From positions 1 through 5,714 of the forward strand of contig JAAFHI010000266.1 of NCBI GenBank assembly GCA_013298335.1: DNA of 5,714 nt, in the 5' to 3' direction. Position 1 is the stretch's first letter; every line of letters starts with the position of its first letter. Origin of the DNA: Actinomycetota bacterium (GTDB lineage: Bacteria; Acidobacteriota; Blastocatellia; Chloracidobacteriales; Chloracidobacteriaceae). Under the pieces are notes generated by a model that had not been told where the DNA came from, searched no databases, and saw only the letters and a list, made by a program, of their open reading frames with translations. Below are positions 1 through 5,385 of this stretch, one piece after another. The translations under genes and the position numbers were made by a program.

Positions 1-126
1 TTGGGAAAGTGCCGTAATTGCCAACTCCGAATTGGTGTACCTGTACGTGGTATCTCCGGCGAGGATTTTCAACAACTCGACCGGTTGCCCACGGCGATAG
101 CTTTTTTCGATGTCGATATACGGCAT
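1..126 (-). CDS. Probable tail-tip/hub protein, N-terminal 42 residues (partial)
   Basis: This is the 5' end of a gene that runs off the low-coordinate edge of the window. The ATG at 126 opens 42 codons without a stop, starting MPYIDIEKSYRRGQPVELLK and continuing with a segment containing GDTTYRYTNSE. The start is supported by a GGGGAG ribosome binding site six bases upstream and by its position two bases after the stop of the preceding minor tail gene. The pattern of a short N-terminus, 'GQPVELxxxxxGxxxYRYT' and an acidic/polar stretch resembles, from memory, the beginning of the DUF2163/BR0599-type phage proteins, which sit downstream of tape measure and minor tail genes and are thought to belong to the tail tip or baseplate hub. 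Gene order supports that reading. With only 42 residues visible the family call is tentative; another minor tail protein is possible. The existence and start of the gene are much surer than its name. Confidence 0.6.
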   Translation of the reverse strand, partial: MPYIDIEKSYRRGQPVELLKILAGDTTYRYTNSELAITALSQ

Positions 127-128
127 AG

Positions 129-1331
129 TCAACTCCCCGGCGGCGGCGGTTCTTCGATAACCGGATCGGAAAATACCGATTGAAACCGCAACGACGTTTC
201 CACGATGTCCGTCGAAAGGTACTTCATTTCAATGCGGTCTTGCGACAACGCCATCCTTTGCAACAAACAGATATGGCACTGTTCGATAGGCCGGGTAACA
301 CTTAAACTCGCGTCGAGGGTCAAATCCAGTTGCGCCCCGCTTGGCGCGACACTGACGACCCGCGCGAAACTCTGGTTGTCCGCGTCTTCCCAAATCATAA
401 TATCTTGGCTGGTATCAGTTGGGGAATAGTCCGCGTCATTCTCGACTTTCAAAACGTTCCCGACCAGACTCACCCCCCGAAATTCCGCGTCATACGTCGG
501 CAACCATACCGCCTGAAATCGGCCTTTCAGATACTGCATCCACCCATTAAGTTCCAAAATTTCCGTGCGGTCGAGGGCCGTCCATAAAAAGGTTCGCTGA
601 TCTTTGACGGCACTCCACAAGTCGAGGGTGCTGAATGTCCCTATTGGGTTGGATATTTCCTTTGCTCCGACGAGATATTCGAAATCCGCGCCCTCGCGGT
701 TGTTTGGTTCGAACAACAATACCTTTTCGTCCCGGTATTCCGGTGCGCTCGGAATGATCGCCGGGACGGTAAAGAAATCGGCTTCAAGACATTTGAACTC
801 CCCGTTGCCGTCAAAAACCCCCTGTGAGTACCTTTTAGCCTTCGGAAGCCGGATAAACCGCCCACTGACCGCCGGGGCGATTCGGATGGCCCCTGCCGCC
901 CCTGAAAGCCCGCACGGGGCAGAAACCTGAACATAGTCCGCACCGGTCGCGGCGATTTGGAGAAGGACGTACTCACGCTCGTTTTTCCAGATCACGCACC
1001 ACCCGCCATTCACAAACCCTCGTTGAAGCGTGTCGCAATAAAGAGTCGCGTCCATTGCGTCCACCGGTTGCGTCGTCGGCGTGACATTGAACCACAAAGG
1101 CAAACGAACAATATCCGAAACGTTTTGCCGGTTCCACTCTTTCGAATGTACCGCCCGGTATATTCCGTCAGTGTCGTCAAGCAACGCGCGAAACTGAATC
1201 ATCCGAGACGGGATGTCGCGGATTTGGCGCACCTGTTCAACCCCATCAATCCCTTCCATTCGGGATGTGTTGTACATCCACACGTCAACGACGGGTATAC
1301 TTGCGTCAAACTGAAAAGGGTACACGTTCAC
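129..1331 (-). CDS. Minor tail protein, 400 residues, between tape measure and hub genes
   Basis: This is a complete 400-residue gene starting with GTG at 1331 and ending with TGA at 131-129. The start forms a 4-base GTGA overlap with the tape measure stop; no good Shine-Dalgarno is seen, so translation is probably coupled. Several segments match my memory of minor tail proteins found after tape measure genes in siphophages: an N-terminal 'DGVEQVRQIRDIPSR' stretch (about residues 29-43, cf. DG-EQR-xLR-xPR), 'RLPLWFNV' (76-83), and 'LNGWMQYLKGRFQAVWLPTY' (261-280, cf. xxFLxxRxGRxxPFWLPTW). The C-terminal part (about 347-386) is compact and beta-rich, followed by a proline tail (EEPPPPGS). There is no signal peptide, membrane segment or catalytic motif. 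By position it may join the tail tube end to the tip (a distal-tail or adaptor role), but this is inferred from order, not shown. It is usually annotated only as hypothetical or minor tail protein. Confidence 0.75.
   Translation of the reverse strand: MNVYPFQFDASIPVVDVWMYNTSRMEGIDGVEQVRQIRDIPSRMIQFRALLDDTDGIYRAVHSKEWNRQNVSDIVRLPLWFNVTPTTQPVDAMDATLYCDTLQRGFVNGGWCVIWKNEREYVLLQIAATGADYVQVSAPCGLSGAAGAIRIAPAVSGRFIRLPKAKRYSQGVFDGNGEFKCLEADFFTVPAIIPSAPEYRDEKVLLFEPNNREGADFEYLVGAKEISNPIGTFSTLDLWSAVKDQRTFLWTALDRTEILELNGWMQYLKGRFQAVWLPTYDAEFRGVSLVGNVLKVENDADYSPTDTSQDIMIWEDADNQSFARVVSVAPSGAQLDLTLDASLSVTRPIEQCHICLLQRMALSQDRIEMKYLSTDIVETSLRFQSVFSDPVIEEPPPPGS
133..138 (-). promoter_or_regulatory. Ribosome binding site of the partial hub gene
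   Basis: GGGGAG on the minus strand lies six bases upstream of the ATG at 126 and inside the last codons of the minor tail gene. It contains GGAG, complementary to the 3' end of 16S rRNA, at ideal spacing. It is the best-placed Shine-Dalgarno in the window and fixes the start of the partial gene. Confidence 0.75.
1328..1331 (-). other. GTGA start/stop overlap between tape measure and minor tail genes
   Basis: The GTG start of the minor tail gene shares bases with the TGA stop of the tape measure gene. The 20 bases upstream (TGCAATCGGTGTTGCAAACG) contain no recognisable Shine-Dalgarno. The arrangement is typical of termination-reinitiation coupling, which would tie minor tail protein synthesis to completion of tape measure translation. 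Confidence 0.75.
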
Positions 1332-4300
1332 GTTTGCAACACCGATTGCAACGCGCCCTTCAAACGGCGCACCTTCGCAACAAAGATTTCGTCCGATTTC
1401 GAATCGCCAAGATAATTTTCGACGACATCATCCCCAAACAACGCAAACACTTTTGTATCTTTCTTGCCGGGAATCGCCTGCCCGTTTGAACCAGCATTCG
1501 CCGCCCCTTGCACCTTCGCCATATCCGGGGTCAGTTGGCCGGTATTGATTGCGTCAAAAAAGCCCGATCCGTATTGGGCAACCCGGTCGGGTGTCACGAC
1601 GTATTCGCCGGGTGTAAGCCGCCCGACTTTGGAATCCGTTCCGCCCGATCCCGGCACGAGTCCGCCTTTTGCCATCCCGCCAAGACCGGCCAAGAAACCG
1701 CCCGGCCCGCCGCCGGAACCTCCACCCGCGCCCGCGCCGCCAAGCCCCAACGGGCCAAGAATGTATTTCAACACGAGGGCCTGAATAATCGCCATCGCGA
1801 GTTGAATCAAAAGATCAGAAAAGAACTTCCGCATCCGCTCGCCAAGATTGTCGAACCCATCCGCGAATAACGCAAAAAACCCTTGAATACCGTTCGCAAG
1901 GATGTTGTTTAGGGTCTGCCCCAAAGTACTCGCCCGCTGATTCGTCTTGTTCAGCGCGGTTTGGGCTTCATTCGCTTTATCGACCAGACTCGGATCACCC
2001 GACAACGCGGCAATCTGTTTCATCTTGTCGAGAAGTTCTTGTAACCCCGGAAGTCGCTCGTCAGTAATCTTTTTGAGGGCTTCTTGAATCTGAATTTCCG
2101 AACGGCCCTTCTCTTCCATTATGTCGCGAACACGGGCAATCTCGTCGTCGTAGGCTTTCTTCTCGCGGTTGTACGCAATCTCCGCTTGGTTGAAGTCGGC
2201 CTTCAACTTCAACAGCCCGATGTAATCCGTCAACAACTTGACGGCTTTTTCATATTCAATCGAATCTTCCGGCGTCTTCGCCGTATCCCGGAGCAACGTC
2301 AGTTTTTTCAACTGGTCGCTGTATTGCTCGTCGATCTTTAATTTATCCGATCTGCCGGGATTGCCCCGTTCCGCCTCTAATAACGGTTGAAGGGCGCGAA
2401 GCTGTTTGGAAATCTCTTCGGTTTCCGCACGGGTAGCCTCCGCATTTTCGTACCCCTTGATAACCAGCTTGTCCTTGATTTGGATTCGCTCGGTATCAAT
2501 CTTATTGATTTCCTGCCTGAACTTCAGATCGGCATCCGCTTGCGCCTGATCATATTGCGCTTCGCTGATGTTGCCCGCCTTGAATTGATCGGTTGCCGAC
2601 GCGCTTTCCAGACGGTACCGCTTTTTCGCGATTTCTTCGCGAGCATTCAGAATTTCCAGTTCTTGCGCCGCGATTTCTTGCGCCCGTTTCAACTCCAATT
2701 CCAGATACTGAAATTGGGTGATTGCCCCGGCCTGAAGATCGGTTTTGTACGCTGAAAGAGATACTTCCGTCGCGGACTTGATTCGCGCAAGCGTCGCTTC
2801 CAACCCGGACAACTCGCCTAAAAGCGCGTCAATCTCGGATTTCAACTCCGCTTTCAAATCTTTCTTTGTACTCGCGGCCTTTCCTTTCTTGCCCCCTGCC
2901 TCGTCTTCTTCCGTGTTTTTGCGCGGCCCCGCCGATCCCCCCGGCTTCCGTTGTCCGGGCCGCTTGCGCCCTTCCGCGTTGTAATCGTAATTGACCGCCG
3001 CCGCCGCCGCTGAATCAAAACGAAGGCCACTTGCGGCGCGATTTAATCCGCGAACCGTGCCTTGCCGTGCGACCTCCTCCCATCGTTCCCCAAACTTCGC
3101 CATTGCCCCAAGCGCGGCGGTATCTATTTCACCGATGTTCGTCATAAACATCACTGAAAGCACGCCACGATTCGAGTTTATGAAGTTTGCGATACCCCTC
3201 AAAGCGTTTCCGACGCCTTGTACAAGCAACCCGATAAGTTGCCCAACACCGAAAACAATAGCTTCGACCAGCCCGACAATGATTCGAAAAACGTCGGCTA
3301 TCGCCCCTATTACAACACTCACCACTTTCAACGTCGAAGAAACCGCGTTCAAGCCGCTTTTTGTTTCATCCACGTTTCCGTTTACATCTTCTCCGAGCGT
3401 AAAGATGTTTCCGATCACTTTGAATACGTCAAATATCAGCGCGAAAATGTCGCCGAGAATCGACGCAATCGCGTCAATAGTCGTAAACAACAGGTTCGTG
3501 AGTTCATTCCCAATACCTTTTAATTCAACGCTATATTTTTCAAAAAACTTCGAAATCTCGTCCAGCGTTGCAATAAAACCCGCCGTCAGACGTTCGATCA
3601 ATTCACCGGTAAAATTGATCCGGTCTTGCAAAAAATCCGCGAGTCCTTGCAATTTCGGGTTTACACGGACAATTCCTTTTTCAATCGCATCCGGGTCGAT
3701 GATGTTTGAAAACAGATTTTTCAGACTCGCCCGAAGGGATTCCGTAAACCCACCCGTGAGTTTCCCGGCCAAGATTTCGAGACTGTCCGCCGTGTTGTTC
3801 GCAAGCCCCCTGACAGATTCCTGATTCGATTTTGCAAGAAGCGCGAAACCTTCCAACTTCTCTTTCATCTTGTCGATGTACGTGCCGTTTTTGATCCACG
3901 AATCGACAAGTTCCTTCGACAGTTCAAGGTTTCGCGCAACGATAGACTGTGCGCCCTTGATACCTGTCAAAGTCGAACGAATTTCTTCATTCAGTTGGGT
4001 TTGGGGCACGCCAAGCGCATTCGCGGCCTGTGCGACTTGCGTGGTGATGTCCACGATTTGTTTTGGGTCAAGCCCTGCCTTCAGCCCCGGCCCAAGCCCA
4101 ATCTGAAACGCTTGCGTGATGAACTTCGTACTTGAAAGCGTTTCGAGGGCTTTCGCCGAAATCTTTTGGGTAAGTTCATCGGCGATGCCCAACGCGATGT
4201 TGAACGCTTCCGCGCCTTTTACAACGTCGCCTTGCGCGTTCCTGACCTCCGAAATGGAAGTCAAAATACCCGCGATGCCGTTGCGAGAAGTTTCAATCGC

Positions 4301-4744
4301 GGAATTGAACTCCACACCGCGCTTGACCAGCCCCGCAAACCCGGCGACCGGCGCACCGGCGGTCAGGATTGCGAGAGATGCAACCAGCCCTTCCACGCCC
4401 CCGGCAAGGCCAAGCATCACCGTTCCCGCAATCTGTCCAATCGCCCCGAACTGATTCAGTGCGAACCCGGCGGCAAAAACCGCCTGCCGGAGTCCAGAAA
4501 TTGCAAACGTCGATGTCCTCGCGGCGGCGGTTGTCCGGCCTAGCGCGACCCCCGCGTTATTCGCGGCGTTCTGAATTGTGGTATTGAGTTGGGAGATCGC
4601 GGCGTTGGCCTGCCCGACCGACGTGCTGGAGAAATTGATATTCGCCAGATTTTGAATGCGGGCAAGCGCACTCGCAAGCTGGCGAACCTCACCTAACCCT
4701 CTTACGATTGCTTCGACCGCTACCGTTATGTTTTGGTTCGCCAC
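1328..4744 (-). CDS. Phage tail tape measure protein, 1138 residues
   Basis: Sets tail length, acts as a scaffold for tube assembly, and usually leaves the tube at infection. It is by far the longest gene and directly follows the frameshifting chaperone gene. In order: a helical, Ala/Gln/Asn-rich N-terminus (1-80); a hydrophobic Gly/Ala block (about 86-141) with potential membrane helices; a helical globular part (about 145-345); a second long hydrophobic block (about 412-520); a charged flexible linker rich in Lys, Arg, Gly and Glu (about 588-630); a long coiled-coil region (about 630-935) with an internal repeat; a short hydrophobic stretch (977-1000); a Gly-rich tract (1001-1033); and the motif GGLVPG (1027-1032) ... 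LTPGEYVV (1043-1050), common near the C-terminus of tape measure proteins. No lysozyme or peptidase motif is seen. The start is GTG at 4744 with only a weak Shine-Dalgarno; it lies within the chaperone extension, so coupling is likely. If the whole chain were an alpha-helical ruler (1.5 angstrom per residue), the tail would be at most about 170 nm. Confidence 0.95.
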   Translation of the reverse strand: MANQNITVAVEAIVRGLGEVRQLASALARIQNLANINFSSTSVGQANAAISQLNTTIQNAANNAGVALGRTTAAARTSTFAISGLRQAVFAAGFALNQFGAIGQIAGTVMLGLAGGVEGLVASLAILTAGAPVAGFAGLVKRGVEFNSAIETSRNGIAGILTSISEVRNAQGDVVKGAEAFNIALGIADELTQKISAKALETLSSTKFITQAFQIGLGPGLKAGLDPKQIVDITTQVAQAANALGVPQTQLNEEIRSTLTGIKGAQSIVARNLELSKELVDSWIKNGTYIDKMKEKLEGFALLAKSNQESVRGLANNTADSLEILAGKLTGGFTESLRASLKNLFSNIIDPDAIEKGIVRVNPKLQGLADFLQDRINFTGELIERLTAGFIATLDEISKFFEKYSVELKGIGNELTNLLFTTIDAIASILGDIFALIFDVFKVIGNIFTLGEDVNGNVDETKSGLNAVSSTLKVVSVVIGAIADVFRIIVGLVEAIVFGVGQLIGLLVQGVGNALRGIANFINSNRGVLSVMFMTNIGEIDTAALGAMAKFGERWEEVARQGTVRGLNRAASGLRFDSAAAAAVNYDYNAEGRKRPGQRKPGGSAGPRKNTEEDEAGGKKGKAASTKKDLKAELKSEIDALLGELSGLEATLARIKSATEVSLSAYKTDLQAGAITQFQYLELELKRAQEIAAQELEILNAREEIAKKRYRLESASATDQFKAGNISEAQYDQAQADADLKFRQEINKIDTERIQIKDKLVIKGYENAEATRAETEEISKQLRALQPLLEAERGNPGRSDKLKIDEQYSDQLKKLTLLRDTAKTPEDSIEYEKAVKLLTDYIGLLKLKADFNQAEIAYNREKKAYDDEIARVRDIMEEKGRSEIQIQEALKKITDERLPGLQELLDKMKQIAALSGDPSLVDKANEAQTALNKTNQRASTLGQTLNNILANGIQGFFALFADGFDNLGERMRKFFSDLLIQLAMAIIQALVLKYILGPLGLGGAGAGGGSGGGPGGFLAGLGGMAKGGLVPGSGGTDSKVGRLTPGEYVVTPDRVAQYGSGFFDAINTGQLTPDMAKVQGAANAGSNGQAIPGKKDTKVFALFGDDVVENYLGDSKSDEIFVAKVRRLKGALQSVLQT
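1646..1753 (-). other. Glycine-rich tract in tape measure C-terminus
   Basis: Residues about 998-1033 of the tape measure protein are mostly Gly with Ala, Ser, Pro and hydrophobic residues. The tract separates the last hydrophobic helix (977-997) from the GGLVPG/LTPGEYVV motif. It corresponds to an unusually GC-rich DNA patch for this window. It is probably a flexible linker to the tip-proximal C-terminal segment; that role is inferred. Confidence 0.6.
2489..2743 (-). repeat. Diverged tandem repeat in tape measure coiled coil, 51-residue period
   Basis: Two segments of the tape measure protein align without gaps: residues 668-702, containing DLQAGAITQFQY, and residues 719-752, containing QFKAGNISEAQY. 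Shared positions are A-G, I, Q-Y, then Q-E eleven to twelve residues later and a terminal R. Each reads as a helix, a G-x-I-(S/T) turn and a second helix, so the unit is a helical hairpin repeated at 51 residues. Identity at DNA level is low, so this is an old internal duplication or structural convergence, not a recent repeat. Confidence 0.5.
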
Positions 4745-5359
4745 CCGTAACCGGCCTAACCCGCGAGGTCGTTTCCTTGATTGCCGCGTCGATGGCGTTT
4801 GGCTTTCCTTGCGCCCCTAGTGCGACAACATATAGTTCTTGCGCCATCTTTGCAGCTTCATACCGTTCGATTGCGTCAACGTACCCTCGAAATTGGGTAG
4901 GGGTGAACGCCAATACTTCCGCTAGGCTGAAGTATCTTCGGATGCCGAGAAAGAAATCGAAGAAATTCGATTCCTCATTTGATCCACCAACCCCGCTTTT
5001 TGCGCGAACGGGATGACTGTCGAGTCGAAAAAATCCGCGTTCACCTTCATAAAGGCGTCAAGGAGTTTGTCGAAACTCGCCGGGCTGACATTTTCGAGGA
5101 TGTCCTTTGGCGCACCGGTCGCCGACTTCAGAAGCAACGCGACAATATCGGGATTGTCCAGTGCCATCGTGCCAAGTTCGGCCTCTTTCAGCGCGTACAA
5201 TGCTGCCAAAGACTGAACGTTTTTCACGCACGTCGAGATTGAAAGGGGGCGCACGAAAATTTCGTACACCGTTTCAGGGTTTTCAAGGCAGGGGATTGAA
5301 AGACGGATGCCGTTCAACCCCACCGCTTCAGCGAATTTTTCAATGTTGTTTTCGCTCAT
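4689..5359 (-). CDS. Tail assembly chaperone, long (G-T-like) frameshift fusion, 223 residues
   Basis: Predicted -1 frameshift product. Ribosomes read codons 1-111 in the zero frame (5359-5027), slip back one base at T_TTT_TTC (5033-5027), and read 112 more codons from CGA at 5027 to the TGA at 4691-4689. The -1 frame is open from 5057 onward, so it spans the zero-frame stop. The added part begins RLDSHPVRAKSGVGGSNEES (linker-like). It continues with FFDFFLGIRRYFSLAEVLAF and TPTQFRGYVDAIERYE, a pattern (short helix, 'evl.ltp.qf..yv.ai') typical of the second reading frame of tail chaperones. It ends in a basic tail (SGRSNRKRVR). The last 56 bases overlap the tape measure gene. A TTG at 4913 could in principle start a separate 74-residue protein, but it has no ribosome binding site and the open frame continues upstream, so fusion is preferred. 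Expected role: the T-like domain contacts the tape measure and tube protein. Confidence 0.8.
4922..5359 (-). CDS. Tail assembly chaperone, short (G-like) form, 145 residues
   Basis: This is the zero-frame product, starting at ATG 5359 and stopping at TAG 4924-4922. It is a small, soluble, mainly helical, acidic protein without membrane segments: an N-terminal domain (about 1-45, with an EIFVRPLS strand), a central helical part (46-105), and a Ser/acidic tail ending ISFSASEDTSA. I do not recognise a specific subfamily by motif. The call rests on size, on position between the tube and tape measure genes, and on the -1 frameshift signal at codons 110-111. In lambda, G and G-T bind the tape measure and recruit tube subunits but are absent from the mature virion. 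The short form should be the major product. Upstream is GGAAGGTGAT, a good anti-Shine-Dalgarno match but spaced somewhat far (11 bases from its end to the ATG); an in-frame TGA at 5374-5372 excludes an upstream start. Confidence 0.85.
   Translation of the reverse strand: MSENNIEKFAEAVGLNGIRLSIPCLENPETVYEIFVRPLSISTCVKNVQSLAALYALKEAELGTMALDNPDIVALLLKSATGAPKDILENVSPASFDKLLDAFMKVNADFFDSTVIPFAQKAGLVDQMRNRISSISFSASEDTSA
4991..5012 (-). promoter_or_regulatory. Possible stem-loop downstream of the slippery site
   Basis: On the minus strand, CCC (5012-5010) can pair with GGG (4993-4991) and CGC (5006-5004) with GCG (4996-4994), leaving a 3-base bulge GTT and a 7-base loop GCAAAAA: six GC pairs in total. 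It begins 14 bases after the heptamer, further than the usual 5-9 bases, so its stimulating effect is uncertain. A smaller hairpin, GACT-CGAC-AGTC (5026-5015), abuts the heptamer and could form a composite structure. Confidence 0.35.
5027..5033 (-). promoter_or_regulatory. Programmed -1 frameshift slippery heptamer T_TTT_TTC
   Basis: In the zero frame the codons are GAT TTT TTC, giving a perfect X_XXY_YYZ heptamer in correct phase. After slippage both Phe tRNAs re-pair with TTT TTT. It lies within the only window where a -1 shift can succeed: the -1 frame stop upstream is at 5060-5058 and the zero-frame stop is at 4924-4922. No other canonical heptamer in phase was found there. Confidence 0.82.
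5041..5047 (-). promoter_or_regulatory. Internal Shine-Dalgarno-like stimulator AAGGTGA
   Basis: AAGGTGA within codons 105-107 contains AGGTGA, fully complementary to the 16S rRNA 3' end, and lies seven bases upstream of the slippery heptamer. In E. coli dnaX a Shine-Dalgarno sequence at a similar distance stimulates -1 frameshifting. The eight-base string GAAGGTGA also occurs at the gene's own ribosome binding site. There is no start codon at the right distance below it, so an initiation role is unlikely. Confidence 0.5.
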
Positions 5360-5370
5360 ATCGCGAAGTA

Positions 5371-5380
5371 ATCACCTTCC
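5371..5380 (-). promoter_or_regulatory. Ribosome binding site of the tail chaperone gene
   Basis: GGAAGGTGAT on the minus strand matches the anti-Shine-Dalgarno at AGGTGAT and lies in the 26-base gap after the tube gene stop. The distance to the ATG at 5359 is 11 bases from its end, longer than usual, but no closer start codon in frame exists. Confidence 0.65.
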
Positions 5381-5385
5381 AAGTT

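Noticed and set aside
101..107. AAAAAAG run in the partial hub gene as a second frameshift site
   Set aside because: The codons are GAA AAA AGC, so the heptamer is out of phase, and such a run near the N-terminus of a tail-tip gene has no expected second product.
641..976. 111-codon minus-strand open frame inside the minor tail gene
   Set aside because: It overlaps the minor tail gene fully in another frame, is Arg/Ser/Pro-rich, and has no plausible initiation signal.
957..1415. 152-codon open frame on the plus strand
   Set aside because: It spans the junction of two real minus-strand genes, and its composition (many Arg, His, Pro) and lack of any recognisable motif mark it as a shadow.
2991..3824. 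277-codon open frame on the plus strand opposite the tape measure gene
   Set aside because: It is antisense to a clearly real gene, its translation is Ser/Pro/Thr-rich without domain-like patterns, and there is no ribosome binding site or operon partner. It reflects codon usage of the opposite strand.
4689..4913. Independent 74-residue gene starting at TTG 4913
   Set aside because: The frame is open well upstream of the TTG, the TTG lacks a Shine-Dalgarno, and an in-phase slippery site explains its expression as a frameshift extension.
4996..5002. CAAAAAG as an alternative slippery site in the chaperone gene
   Set aside because: In the zero frame the codons are CAA AAA GCG, so it is not in X_XXY_YYZ phase; T_TTT_TTC upstream is canonical and in phase.
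5360..5385. Promoter or terminator in the gap between tube and chaperone genes
   Set aside because: The gap is only 26 bases, is accounted for by a ribosome binding site, and shows no hairpin with a T-tract or -10/-35 pair.
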